Shown here: positions 16,985 to 28,999 of the stretch, piece by piece | Position numbering within the stretch: the first letter of the stretch is position 1 | How the letters are laid out: each line of letters begins with the position of its first letter | Source of the DNA: Latrodectus hesperus | Taxonomy: Eukaryota; Arthropoda; Arachnida; Araneae; Theridiidae | Direction: 5' to 3' | Assembly: GCA_037975125.1 (NCBI GenBank) | Contig: CM075860.1 | Location: forward strand, 25,276,670-25,340,669 | DNA: 64,000 nucleotides | Made by a program: the position numbers and the translations under genes | Notes under the pieces: model-generated | The model's input: the letters and a program-made list of their open reading frames with translations, nothing else | What the model was told of the DNA's origin: nothing | The model's database searches: none

Positions 16985-19140
16985 AGTTACCTTCATATGC
17001 AATATTTTTTACAAAGAATTCTGTCCATAGAAGAAAAATTACTATTTTCACAAAACCAGCTTAGAGGGAATTATTTTGAAAAATATTAATCAAAATAAAT
17101 ATCCAGATGAAAATTATGAACGAGAAACTGAAATAAATTAATAATCTATGAGTGAAATATACATTTAGAATCAGCACTAATATATTTTCACATAGAACTA
17201 GATACATTTAAAATATATCATTGAAAAAAATACGATAGTCTCAGTACAATTATTGTCTTAACGTTATTATCTGCGATATTGTAGTAACAATCATTATACA
17301 GCTGAGACATGTGGCATTAGGTTATTAGTAAAATAAATTATATAAATTTTGCTGTGACGATAAGTACGTTTCTTGGAAAGCAAAATGTGATAAGATTTTA
17401 ACGACTTTTTTAGACTTTTAAAAACCTCTCCAATCAGACAAGTAAATCTCTTGATTTTTATTCAGATATGCACCCTTACCAACCACAAATAAACTATTTT
17501 TTTCTCAGATTCACTTTAAAAATACTATTTCTCAGGATGAAGCTTCAAGCATCTTTTCATTGTTTGACTCAAAATTCGTAATATAAAAATTTGAATAAAC
17601 TGTTAAAAAGTTTAATATTTGTTTAAATATTTACGTTTTTACGTGTATATTACAAAAATATACACGGATTAGCAATAATAAGAGCCTAAAGAATTATTTA
17701 TTATAGTATTTCAATTTTCGTTAAATTTGCTGTAAACTTTTGTAGCAATTAACTATCGACAACACTTAATTTTTTTAAACTTAAATTGTATGTTTTGTTT
17801 AGTCCAGACAGTATATATTTACAAGAAACATTTAAAATAAAACAAAATGAAGTCTTATTTAACCTTTTGAGCCCGGCGTCACCGTTTCAAAAAACAGCAC
17901 CTACGCCGCCGGCGTGAGAAAATCACATCTCCTACCCCCTTGACCGAAAGGAGGGGGTCATTTTCACTGTGAGGAATCTTAATTCTAATCGTAAATTTCT
18001 TAATCTTAATCGCAATTTTCATGAAAATATAAATGTGTTTACCGTAAATTCTATACTTATCAATAAGCAATCGATTTTTTCCATTCGTTGTTTTATATAC
18101 CAAATTATGAAATGTTATAAGAATTTTAAGATTACAAGCATCCGTTTGTGAAACAAATTTTGACTGTTTCAAAAACTATGATATAGAGTATATTAATTTA
18201 TTACAGAGAATTTTCTGAAATAATTGTTTAAAATAATTACAGACTTCTTTAAAATAATGAATTTGCAATTAGTTATAGTAAAAATGGTAAGCGATTAACT
18301 AGCTGAATATTTCAAAAATATTCTTAAAAACAGCATGCCCGGTATTAAAAATGTAAATTAAGATATTTTGAACAAATATTTCTTTTAATAAGTAAGTACA
18401 TGCATGCAAATTGCCGAAGTTGCATTTGAAATAGATTTAAAGTATTCTGTTTGTTAAATACAGCAATTCTGTTTCATTTTTATTTAAGTATTTTTATTTA
18501 TGACAATTTCTATATTAAATATGCCTTTTTTTATCTTTCACTTTTAAGGAAAAAGCTTAAAAATGGACTTTTCCTTTCTGCGTGTTTCTGTAACTAAATA
18601 TGAAATGTTTTGAACAATGAATGTAGCCAGATAAATCTTGAGTTTCTACTTTATATGTAGCATTCAGGTTGATTGTTTGATAACATTTACAATAAAATTA
18701 CATTTGGCATACATTAAATAGTAATATTCTGTTCATTTCTCAATGATTGAGAACTTGAAAAATGTTCATTCAAATAGTACATTCCAAAATATACTCGTAT
18801 TAGTCTCAGAAAATATTTTTATACAATTCTTATCAGAGCATTAGTAAGAAAACATTATCTTTATATTGGGAGTATATTTTATCTGCAGTGTTTTAAACTT
18901 TAATAAAACTATGCTTATTTTAAAAAACCAAAACCGAGATTATTTTCATTGTATACAGAAATTAAACCTACGCAGAAGAAACACTGGCACAACTATAAGA
19001 TAACTTTCAGAAATATCTACCGCATCTCAATTTATGATTGGAAGCATTTTCATTTTCCTTTTATTTTTAGCAACAAAAAGTAATTGATTATATCGAAAAA
19101 GTTTGCTAAAGTGAGTATGAATATGCTTCTCATTTAAAAA
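16985..19140. other. AT-rich spacer
   Basis: Mostly blank. 17862-17975 is a short GC-rich patch with ACGCC-GCC-GGCGT and C5/G5 complementary runs that can fold into hairpins. It looks like a small repeat, family unknown. Confidence 0.5.
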
Positions 19141-19990
19141 GAGGGTTTTAAAAACCGTTTTCTCCACTCAGACAAGCCCCCGATTTTTACGACTTTCACA
19201 CACAAAATAGTAGCAATTAAATCTCCCTCAACTGCTCGTAGAAATTTGAGCGGGAAAAAGCCAAGGGCTTGAAAAGGAGAAAAAACTTATAGTACAACTG
19301 CTGTACCACAGCCGTTCAAGGAGCAAGTTTTAAAACCGAAATATATTTATTCCGAGAAGCCTTCCAACAAAAAAGTGGGACACGCAACACCGCTTTTCCA
19401 ATATCTCGTATATTTGATCTCCAGCAAATGCTAGTTAACGGGGATAAAAAGAAGCGCAAGATAAAAAACGATGTTTTCATATTCGTCGTGTGGCAGCGCC
19501 TCCCCTAAAGGGCGACATTTATATAAGCGTTGAAGCTGGGGAGAAATGGGAGATCAGGGAGGGGAAAGTCTCTTCTCACTTGACCTCTCCCCCATCAATG
19601 GCTCCTCCTTCCTGAAGCGCAGCGCAGGGAGATGTGCTGATCGGCTTCACTGCACTGCATTAGGAGATCTGTGGGCCTCTCATTTGTAGGGCGACCAACA
19701 ATGAAATAATATCTGGCGAGTGAAATCCCTCGCTGCCTCTTATTGGCCCACATCATGACACCTTGAGGGGGTCCAACAATTCATTCCCTTGACAACCACG
19801 CCCATATCAAACATTTTAACGCTCCCACCCACCTTTGGACCGGCGCACCAATCCATTTCTCCACGATCTATCGGATTCAAGACTGTTTGTATTAATGATG
19901 CTCGCAAAGTTCCATCCGCTGCTCATGGTGTGAATAAGGCTATCACCAATCATTGAAAGAGACAGAATTCCAGAACTGATAAGGCTCTCT
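19140..19990. other. GC-richer unique island 4, immediately before the satellite
   Basis: The longest GC-richer unique stretch. Pyrimidine/purine-rich blocks, CCAAT-like ATTGG motifs and a TATA-like box occur, but no frame on either strand resembles a known protein. It may be a regulatory region or the boundary of the satellite-bearing unit. Confidence 0.35.
19517..19526 (+). promoter_or_regulatory. TATA-like box, possible core promoter
   Basis: ATTTATATAAGC sits in a GC-rich setting, preceded by CTCCCCTAAAGGGCG and followed by a G-rich leader. No linked coding frame is recognised, so this is a weak promoter call. Confidence 0.25.
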
Positions 19991-20703
19991 CGATGAGACG
20001 CTAATAGGAACGAACACGCCGAGGAGCTGGATGGACGCACCAACAGCGTTTCCCCGAAATCTTTGTGCGAGAGGTCAGCCACAACTCACACTTCTCGAGT
20101 CTCTTCAAGACCACACTGGCCCTCAGATAAGGCGGCGTTAGACGAAAAAAGGCGCATCCTCGCCTGTAACCTTACCGCCTGCGAAATACATTCGAATGAA
20201 ATTTTCGTCGACGTAAAATTGAACCAACATATGCGTGCAGCTTACGATAACCAAACCGAAATATGGATCTAGGCTCTGAAATCAGGAAATCGATCTCAAA
20301 ATTTCTAAGTCCTCTAGCACACAAGATCAATGAACGTCGTAAAATATAATAGCACTCGAGATCAAACGAATATTGAAAAAAATGACAATGTCCAAATAGC
20401 ACACGCGATCAATAAAAATTTGTGGAAATCCGCGAACTATGTTCTCTGTACAGGAGCCGATCTGCTTCACATTCAGCCACCGGATAACCGGATTCGGGTA
20501 CACCCATAGCCTACTTGCAGTGCGTAAACGGAGCGAATCGGACTGTGCCATCAGCGTCCTGGCAACTGCGTTCGTCAGGGCACCGCTTCTGAATAGCGAC
20601 CAGATGTCCGTGAGTAGACATCATGTCTTACGCATGGACTCAGTACGAGATGAGAACACTCACAGATTATAGTCGGGGACAGTCAGCTTCACGGAAAATC
20701 TCC

Positions 20704-20830
20704 CGAGCCGGCACGACTCGTGAACGTCGTGCCCGGAGTCCCCGGGACTCGCAGCTCGAAGAGACTCACCGGGTCAAAGCACCAACGGGCTGGCGAAGCC
20801 AGTGCGGTTCTCGGAACGGTCAGCCGAGAA
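20704..20830. other. Hairpin-dense segment of satellite unit 1
   Basis: Four perfect hairpins occur within 127 bp. They are GGCACGAC/GTCGTGCC (20710-20717 with 20726-20733), GAGTCCC/GGGACTC (20736-20750), CTGGC/GCCAG with a GAA loop (20790-20802) and TTCTCGG/CCGAGAA (20808-20830). An outer stem CGAGC/GCTCG (20704-20708 with 20754-20758) closes the first two into a three-way junction. This could be a structured RNA or a cruciform-forming DNA element. No promoter is identified. Confidence 0.5.
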
Positions 20831-21792
20831 ATATGTACACCCATTAGGTACTTAGACTCTATGCGTTCGAATAGCTTCGCATCCCGTGAGTGGAACGCCA
20901 GCTAGAACAAACGAACGATGTAACACCGTCCGTGTTCACTTTTTGGACGGACCAGAAGTAACTTATCCGGACCGCCTCTGATCGGACAGCCGCCGTCTAT
21001 ATGTGAGATAGATCGGTCGTTACGTGATCGGAAGACGAGACGCTAATAGGAACGAACACGCCGAGGAGCTCGACGGACGCACCTGCAGCGTTTCCCCGAG
21101 ATCTTTGTGCAAGAGGTCAGCCACCACTCACACTTCTCGAGTATCTTCAAGACCACACTGCCCCTCATATAAGGCGGCGGACTATAGCCACCTCGTCAGA
21201 AGCTTCACGAAATAGATGGCGTTAGAAGAAAAAAGGCGCATCCTCAACGATAACCCTACCGCCTGCGAAATACCACCGGACTAAATTTTCGTCGACGTAA
21301 AATGAAGTGAAACTAGGCGTGCGGGCTACGGGAACCCTACCGAAACGTGGACTTTGAAATTTTCGGCTCGGTTTCCTGGCTTTAAAGACCAAGTCCGCTA
21401 GCACACGCGATCAATCCACTTAGAAAAAATTATGATACAATAGCACTCGAGATCAAACGAAGATTGAAAAATGACAAAGTCCATTAGCACACGCGATCAA
21501 TTAAAAATTTGTGGAAATCCGCGAACTATGTTCTCTGTACAGGAGCCGATCTGCTTCACATTCAGCCACCGGATAACCGGATTCGGGTACACCCATAGCC
21601 TACTTGCAGTGCGTAAACGGAGCGAATCGGACTGTGCCATCAGCGTCCTGGCAACTGCGTTCGTCAGGGCACCGCTTCTGAATAGCGACCAGATGTCCGT
21701 GAGTAGACATCATGTCTTACGCATGGACTCAGTACGAGATGAGAACACTCACAGATTATAGTCGGGGACAGTCAGCTTCACGGAAAATCTCC

Positions 21793-21919
21793 CGAGCCGG
21801 CACGACTCGTGAACGTCGTGCCCGGAGTCCCCGGGACTCGCAGCTCGAAGAGACTCACCGGGTCAAAGCACCAACGGGCTGGCGAAGCCAGTGCGGTTCT
21901 CGGAACGGTCAGCCGAGAA
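21793..21919. other. Hairpin-dense segment of satellite unit 2
   Basis: The same five stems as in unit 1, displaced by exactly 1089 bp with no change, so both copies retain the full potential fold. Unit 3 ends before reaching this segment. Confidence 0.5.
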
Positions 21920-22749
21920 ATATGTACACCCATTAGGTACTTAGACTCTATGCGTTCGAATAGCTTCGCATCCCGTGAGTGGAACGCCAGCTAGAACAAA
22001 CGAACGATGTAACACCGTCCGTGTTCACTTTTTGGACGGACCAGAAGTAACTTATCCGGACCGCCTCTGATCGGACAGCCGCCGTCTATATGTGAGATAG
22101 ATCGGTCGTTACGTGATCGGAAGACGAGACGCTAATAGGAACGAACACGCCGAGGAGCTCGACGGACGCACCTGCAGCGTTTCCCCGAGATCTTTGTGCA
22201 AGAGGTCAGCCACCACTCACACTTCTCGAGTATCTTCAAGACCACACTGCCCCTCATATAAGGCGGCGGACTATAGCCACCTCGTCAGAAGCTTCACGAA
22301 ATAGATGGCGTTAGAAGAAAAAAGGCGCATCCTCAACGATAACCCTACCGCCTGCGAAATACCACCGGACTAAATTTTCGTCGACGTAAAATGAAGTGAA
22401 ACTAGGCGTGCGGGCTACGGGAACCCTACCGAAACGTGGACTTTGAAATTTTCGGCTCGGTTTCCTGGCTTTAAAGACCAAGTCCGCTAGCACACGCGAT
22501 CAATCCACTTAGAAAAAATTATGATACAATAGCACTCGAGATCAAACGAAGATTGAAAAATGACAAAGTCCATTAGCACACGCGATCAATTAAAAATTTG
22601 TGGAAATCCGCGAACTATGTTCTCTGTACAGGAGCCGATCTGCTTCACATTCAGCCACCGGATAACCGGATTCGGGTACACCCATAGCCTACTTGCAGTG
22701 CGTAAACGGAGCGAATCGGACTGTGCCATCAGTGTCCTGGCGTGACTTT

Positions 22750-23300
22750 GGACTTTGAAATTTTCAGCTTGATTTTTCATATTTAGAGAAGTCCACTCGA
22801 AATATCCAAAACTTGCATTTATTATAATAAATTGTTTTTAAGTTCTTCAAAGTGTTTCAAATTAGATTTTATTTAATTGCCTTTTACTTTGAAAATTTTC
22901 CGTTGGTTAGATCACCCGTTTTAGAATTATTATAAAAATAACGTTTTTTAAGTTCTGTTTACATTTTGCAAACTCGATAAAATCGCTTTAAAATCGACGT
23001 AAAATGGAATCAAACTATTCGTTTTGGTTACGGTAGCCCCACCGATGCGTGGACTTTGAAATTTTCCGCTGGATTTTTCGTATTTGGAGACTAAGTCCAC
23101 AGGAAATATCCAAAACTTGCCTTTATTAAAATAAATTTTTATGTTCTTCAAAGTGCTTAAAATTAGATTTTATTCCATTGCCTCTTACTTTGAAAATTTT
23201 CCGTTCATTAGGTCACCCGTTTCACAATTTTTGTAAAAATAAGGTTTTTTAAGTTTTGTTTACATTTTGCAAACTGGAAGAAATTGCTTTCAAAAAGTAT
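22750..23300. repeat. Two AT-rich 301-bp tandem units related to the satellite
   Basis: GGACTTTGAAATTTTC begins at 22750 and 23051, a 301-bp period, and the units share further blocks (GTTTACATTTTGCAAACT, CCAAAACTTGC, TTTGAAAATTTTCCGTT). The same box occurs in satellite units 2 and 3 (21349 and 22438), preceded there and here by a GACGTAAAATG-type phrase. These are diverged AT-rich relatives of part of the satellite unit. Confidence 0.85.
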
Positions 23301-23628
23301 ATATTTCTAATTTAACTTTTTAGGAGTGATTCACTACGAAATTTTTAATTACCTTATGAATTTTTTCTCGTATTTTAAATTAGTAATTTAACGCAACGAA
23401 GCCTTTTCTGTGTTTGTTTATACTTTGCAAATCATTAAAAAAATTTTGTTAGGGATATTTTTTAGTGGTAAAAGACTATTTATCGTTTTAAATCTGTATC
23501 AAAGATTGTTTTATGTTTGAAATCAATAACTGATTTTTTCATGACTGTGCACAAATATTGTATTCTACATAAAATCTTTGAAAATAAATCAGTTTATAAG
23601 TTTCAAAGACTTATTATTGTGAAATATA
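23301..23628. other. AT-rich spacer, nothing recognised
   Basis: Possibly further decayed satellite. No clear repeat is visible. Confidence 0.4.
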
Positions 23629-23629
23629 C

Positions 23630-24420
23630 TACTGGCCATTAAAATTGCTACACCAAGAAGGAATGCAAATAACAGAACGATATTTATTTGATACATGCAT
23701 TATAGTGGAAAGAACAAGTGATTAGATTTACAGGAAATTAGGATGTATAGATCTTGAGAAATCAGTACCCAGAGCAGCCACCTCTGGCTGCAATAACAGC
23801 ATTTATCCACCTAGGCACGGAGTCAAACAGAGATTGTATGGCATGTACGGGTATCTCAGTCCATGCAGCTTCAATACTATGCCCCAGTTCATCGACAGTA
23901 GTGGATGGTGAGTGATGGCGTGCCAATAGCTCGGCAACCATTGAGCACACGTTCTCAATTGGTGACAGATCAGGAGAACGTGCTGGCCAGGGTAACAGTC
24001 GAACCTGTTATGTATCAAGGAAGTTCAGAACAGTACGGGCAACATGCGGCCGTGCATTATCCTGTTGATACAAAGCATTAGGGAGGCCTCGAAGATTGGG
24101 CAGAGCCACGGGCCTTAACACATCGGAAATGTAACGGTTGCAGTTCAAAGTGCCGGTAATGCGAACAAGAGGTGATCGAGACGTGTATCCAATGGCACCC
24201 CATACCATTACTCCAGGAGATGGGCCAGTATTGCGATGTCCAATCCAAGCTGGCAATGCGCGTTCTCCACGATGCCTCCATCATGGTCCTGTATACGGAA
24301 CCGAGATTCATCTGTAAGACATACAAAGATGACACCGGCCCTCCCGAAGGTATACGGTGGTGGAGCGTTGCTCTGGCAATCCAGCCCAGCAAGAGTGGAC
24401 ACAAGATGAAGAGGAGTCTC
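23630..24420 (-). pseudogene. Tc1-family transposase remnant, N-terminus missing
   Basis: Minus-strand frames read TDESRF (first catalytic Asp), GVMVWGAIGY, LYQQDNARPH (second catalytic Asp) and RSPDLSPIENV (third residue, Glu), then a C-terminus ending RGGCSGY. These are Tc1 DDE transposase motifs in canonical order. One frameshift falls near 24265-24285 and one in-frame TAG near 24010. The helix-turn-helix DNA-binding half is absent. The left end (ACTGGCCATTAAAATTGCTA from 23631, after TA) looks like the terminal inverted repeat. The right end is lost at a small AAGAGTCC-rich duplication near 24410-24470. Confidence 0.88.
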
Positions 24421-24479
24421 AAGAGTCCAAAGGACCAAAAGAGTCCAAAGGAACGTTCAGAAGACAGTATTAGACACTA

Positions 24480-24709
24480 AAGAGTCTCGGGTGAGTTTGC
24501 TCAATACGCGCTTCATTGAGTTCGTTCTGATTGGAAGATTTGTGGGCCAACCTGGCCTTTATTAATTAATACAAAAAAGTAGTGATAACAAATACAAACA
24601 GAGTTATATACATATTTACAAGAGATACAAAATGCATGTGAGTAACAAGTTAGATTAGAGTGTGTTTACAATTTATGATCATAGGCTAGAATAACAATTA
24701 GGAGGTGGT
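24480..24709 (-). other. Probable 3' UTR of the adjoining LINE
   Basis: Non-coding, lying 3' of the LINE frame on the minus strand. No poly(A) or simple-repeat tail is obvious, so the element's true end is uncertain. Confidence 0.35.
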
Positions 24710-26130
24710 CTAGGTGATGGTAGGTGTAGAGGATGCGTTGTCGGAGGAGTCCTGTAATTGTTCGTGAATCTCGAGGGTGAGGATCTCTCTGATTCCACAC
24801 TGCACCTTGGGGAGTTTGACAAGCTCCATAAGTGTACTTTCTTGAAAGTCTGTGGGGAACCATTTGTTTTTGATCGTCTCATGCTGTTTACAGTGTAGAA
24901 TAATGTGCTCAGGGCTTCCTATCTCTTCATCATGCTGGCAGCGGTCTGATTTCCCATGGAACCTGTTATTGTAGGTTCCGAAGGCCCCATGGCCAGTAAG
25001 GACTTGGTTGATATAAGTCACCTAGAATCTTGTTGCGTGAAACTTTGGATATGAAAGAGTAGAGTCTCCTAGTTTTACTGGAGGAGTCCCATATCGATTG
25101 CCATTTTTTAATTTCATGGTCTTCAGTGATTTTTTTGAATTGTTGCCTGCTAGTTAGGGCCGTATATTGGACTTCTTCAAAGGTTGTGGCGATCTTTGCA
25201 GCCTGATCCGCTTCCTCATTATGTATGATTCCAACGTGGGCTTTAACCCAGTGGAATGTGAAGCGTTGAAGGTGCCGCGTCAGAAGTGCTCGAATCTCTT
25301 TGATGGTGCCACTTAGGACTTCTTTTGCCGAGAGTGCAAGTAATAAGGAGCGTGAGTCTGTGTGTATGTGGCAAGATTTGTCGATTGATATGATGTGCTT
25401 GATTGTTAGCAGTATGGCACGTGCTTCGGCCTCAAATACTGTGGCTTGATCGTTTAATCTGTTCTGGAAACTAGCAATGAGTAAGTCGTTGTAGAAGATA
25501 AGGGCAGCGCATCCTACTCGATTATCAATTTTTGATCCATCGGTGTAGGCGTAGTATCCCTCATGATCTTGTTTTGTACTCCATTTAATTTTGCTAACCT
25601 CCCAGGGTGGTGTGTGGGCAATCTTATAAGTCCAGGAGTTCTCAGTGTTAAATTCTTGGGTTCCTATCTGAACTGGCATTCCCTTTCTCCATAATCTGTA
25701 TCTGATTTGGGCAGTTTCTGCCTTAATGAAGAGTGGGACACAGCCCGCCAGGACTTGTAATGCATGAGTCGATGTTGTGCGGTAGGACTTTGTGATTTTG
25801 ATGAGTGCAGTGCGCTGTATTTGTGCGAGGAGCCTATTCATCTTAACGGAGCTGTTGTACCATACGAGACTTCCGTACAGGATGATACTTTCAATGGCAT
25901 TAAGGTAGATAGCTTTAAGTATGGGGGGCTTTAAACCCCAAGTTGCTCTAGTGATTCTATTAAGCTTATTGATAATATTGCCTATGTTATCTTTGACAAT
26001 GCTGAGATCCCTCTGCCAAGTAAGTTTGGGATCAAAGATGATGCCTAGGTACTTTAGTTCCCTTGTGTATTTAATCTTATTGTTCTTAATGGTGATGCCC
26101 GGCCTTCGGGTTATGTCTTTACTGATTTAA
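24710..26130 (-). pseudogene. 5'-truncated non-LTR retrotransposon: RT C-terminus, RNase H, zinc knuckle
   Basis: A minus-strand frame is open from about 26125 to 24966. It begins in the RT thumb (KYLGIIFDPKLTW), continues through an AIESIILYGSLVW-type region, then enters RNase H. Counting from the Met at 25841, the catalytic residues are Asp101 (AYTDGSK), Glu139 (EAEARA), Asp162 (HTDSRS) and Asp212 (EEADQAA), all intact. A frameshift near 25015 moves the rest into another frame (24710-25021), which carries a C-x2-C...H-x4-C-like knuckle (RCQHDEE...PEHIILHC) and the C-terminal tail. The polymerase core and the endonuclease are missing, consistent with 5' truncation at about 26130. It is a different family from the LINE at 15-17 kb. 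Confidence 0.88.
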
Positions 26131-26848
26131 TGACGTCAACAGAAAATCTTTACTAATAATTTTTTCTTCAATATATTAATTGTTGTTTGTTTTTTTATGA
26201 ATTTGCTTATCTTCATTCAAAACCAGCATTTTTCTCAAAATTTCCAAGGACAAACCAACGCAATAAAATTTAAAATTCATAATTATAAAAGTTTAATTCA
26301 AATAAATCAAAAACACGCATTTAACGTGGGATAAATGATGGAGGTTGAATAAAGATTACATAAATGGTAAACCTTGAATTTTGGAAGTCAGAGAAGAAAC
26401 ACAATATTAGCACTGGATACACATTCGGTTGCAGCACATTAAAAATAAGAAAACTAAGCACAAACTCCTAAGTCTTCTTCAAAAAATTATATTTATAGCT
26501 ATATATATGTAATCAAAATAATTTGATCATATAAGTACCTTTTTTAAAAATGTTTAAAATATATTTAGCATTGTGAAAAAAACACACATTAAACGAAAAT
26601 CTTTCTCACAGAATATCAAAAATGTCGAAGTGGGATAAGAAAATGTAAAGGTGATAAATATAATTAAGTTAAAGTGAACTAGGCGAAAAGAAAAAACTAA
26701 GATAAATAATATCGAAGAAAAAAAAAAGAGTAGAACATATTTCTTCTGTATAGGAAGCAAAGTATGTACGTATCCATGTATATTTTTTCAAATTTCATTA
26801 GACAACAAGTAGAAATTTTTAGTCATTCGTAAAATTTTAATTTGTGTT
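26131..26848. other. AT-rich spacer
   Basis: Begins with a TGACGTCA octamer at the LINE boundary. Otherwise blank. Confidence 0.5.
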
Positions 26849-27067
26849 TGTGTCCGGTGGTTGTGGGTTTAATCAAAACAGCCTTTAGTGTAACAATAAT
26901 TTAATTATTCAAAGTTAAGTTACACACAATAACAAACAGAAACACTAAATTAAAGAGAATGATTAAAACACATCCAAAGGGTTCGAAATCAAAAGCCTAA
27001 CTGTCTTTCCTTCTTCCCGCCAGGGGCGCTCTCGGAAAGGAAGAGAGAGAGAGGGTGAAGTGTCACA
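26849..27067 (-). mobile_element. Solo LTR, 219 bp, with TGTT target-site duplication
   Basis: The element starts TGTGTCC and ends GTGTCACA on the plus strand, so both strands show TG...CA ends. It is bracketed by the direct 4-bp repeat TGTT (26845-26848 and 27068-27071). A 4-bp duplication with TG...CA ends is typical of Gypsy-type LTR retrotransposons. No gag-pol lies beside it, so it is a solo LTR left by recombination. The minus-strand orientation is favoured because an ATTAAA/AATTAAA region then lies in the second half, but this is uncertain. Confidence 0.6.
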
Positions 27068-27071
27068 TGTT

Positions 27072-28960
27072 CCTAATTTTTTGTGTTTTTTTATTTTGAG
27101 GGAATTTAAATCTTTAGAAATCTAGAGATTTCGAAACATAAAAGTTAAAAAAAAATTCGATCTATATTTTATTAAAAAAATTATAGGTTAGAATTTTTCG
27201 GTATCCATAATTCAACATCTCTTTAGATTCCTAACACTGTTCCTATTTTCTTACATTGTTATTAGTGATTAGCCACTAGTATTATAGTGGCGATTTCCAT
27301 ACTAGGAAAACAAACTCATTGTATTGCCACATAAAAGTTACATCACTAGAAATAAATGTCTTTTGCAGAGTGATTAAAACAAATTAGTAAAATAAACATT
27401 TTTAAATACATGTATCTTATTAATAAAATTAAAATTTCAGTTTGAAACATCAGGAATTATTAAAAATTTAATCATAAGTTCATTTCCAATCGTTCAAACG
27501 TTTCGAAATATTTGACATGTACTGTCATACATTTTAACTCTACCTTTAAGTCTTTGGCTCTATTTCTTTTAACGCATGGCGATAATCTTTAGAAACCAAA
27601 CATTCCGAAATCATGCAGCTTTAGAAAAATTCATAGTCACTTACAAATTTTGATATAATATCTCAGCAAAACAATTTAATGTACTTATAGTGTTCAAAAC
27701 ATACAGTTTTTCGAATGAAATTGTCTGTTGCTTTCTTCTAATGCTGATCAGTTTTTTTTAATGCAAACAGATGCAATAACATTTAACGACTCTGGCGTAG
27801 CATGCTTCAACAGATCAACCAGAGCCATCCAGAAAATAAGGACTTTCTTACAAAAATAAAAATGCAATACATATGGCTAAGAAATTATTTTTTTATATAC
27901 TTATAGACTGCTCCACATAATCGCTTCTTATATTTATATACGTGCTCGTTAAATCTGTGGAATCGAAAGTCCTGTTGTCGGTCGTTGAGCAGCTACCATG
28001 GGTGTAATGGTCTGGAGAAAATTTTCCTCACAAATTTTTCTAATAAAATTGAGGGAATAGCTCTTCTTAGAGAGTTCTCTATCGCAGTAGTCTTAGAGTC
28101 TTTTAAATGCTTTCTGTTTGTATACGCAATTATTTATTAAAAGAGTTTACGAAGAAAAGTGATTGACACTCAGAAAGAAAAGAGGAATTCGGAAATGAAA
28201 AGCTCGATTTACGAAGCTATTTTCCCCTAAATGTGAAAGAAAAACTTTCTAGAAAACTTTATTTTACTTATCAGAGGAGACAGGTTTTATGCAGTCATGC
28301 AGGAACAGATGAATAATTCTATAAATTTAAAACAAACTTATTTTCATCTCTCTCTCTCTCTCTCTTCCTCAAGTTTTGATAAAAATAGAGGATTCTTTCA
28401 CGGTCCATTGCTGATTTCTAATACGAGTTTCAGAAGAAAAGGATTTAATGAAAAACGAATTCCCTCTAATTTTAATCAATTAATTTAAAATGAATTATTT
28501 TAAAATATTTCTATAAAGTTAATAATTATTAGTAATATTTTCCAGGAAAGCACGATAGGTTTATTTTAAATGAAGATTCTGACATATATTTTTATTGCTT
28601 ATGGAGAACTTTTGTAACAAATAAATGACACATTTGTTCTATTGGAATATTATATTATTCTGATTTAGCACTGTTTTTTTCAAAGGATATTTTATAATTT
28701 AAATCATACTCAAATGAATATTTACTATTTTGATTCCGTTGTGAAATTCATTTTTTTCCATTTCTTTATGAACACAGAAATATTTGTGCTGTCTTGTGCA
28801 TAATATAATCTTGGAAATTAACACCATGCACCACAGAGATCTCAAGAATGAAATAGGAATGTTACGGTATTTATCACACAACATATCAAAATAAAGATAA
28901 ATTCATTTAGAATAAAAATACACAACAAATGTATGATATTTAACAGCCTGTATGCAAATT
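27072..28960. other. AT-rich spacer
   Basis: A (TC)n run at about 28350-28364 is the only simple structure. No gene is recognised. Confidence 0.5.
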
Positions 28961-28999
28961 AGAAAATAAAAATTCCTAAAAATATCCAACAGGTGCATT

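Larger units (their letters stand above)
19997..22740. repeat. Tandem satellite: units of 1042, 1089 and about 613 bp
   Basis: The phrase GACGCTAATAGGAACGAACA begins at 19997, 21039 and 22128, giving units of 1042 and 1089 bp and a final partial unit. Unit 1 lacks a 47-bp segment present in unit 2 (around 21179-21225) and is diverged in its first 430 bp. From about 20440 onward it is essentially identical to unit 2. Unit 3 matches unit 2 until an abrupt break at 22741. All short open frames recur in each copy at the same offset, so they are by-products of the repeat. GC content is far above the surroundings. No match to rRNA, snRNA or histone genes is apparent. The array is probably a fragment of a larger satellite or an amplified genomic segment. 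Confidence 0.93.

Noticed and set aside
20640..20840. Satellite-encoded hammerhead ribozyme
   Set aside because: I looked for the CTGANGA and GAAA core motifs at suitable positions between the stems and did not find them.
20623..22304. Repeated 60-96-codon frames in the satellite as a gene family
   Set aside because: They recur because the DNA unit recurs, occur in several overlapping frames, lack any recognisable domain, and overlap the hairpin cluster.
20701..22760. Satellite as rDNA spacer or 5S/histone cluster
   Set aside because: No conserved rRNA, 5S or histone sequence is visible in any unit.
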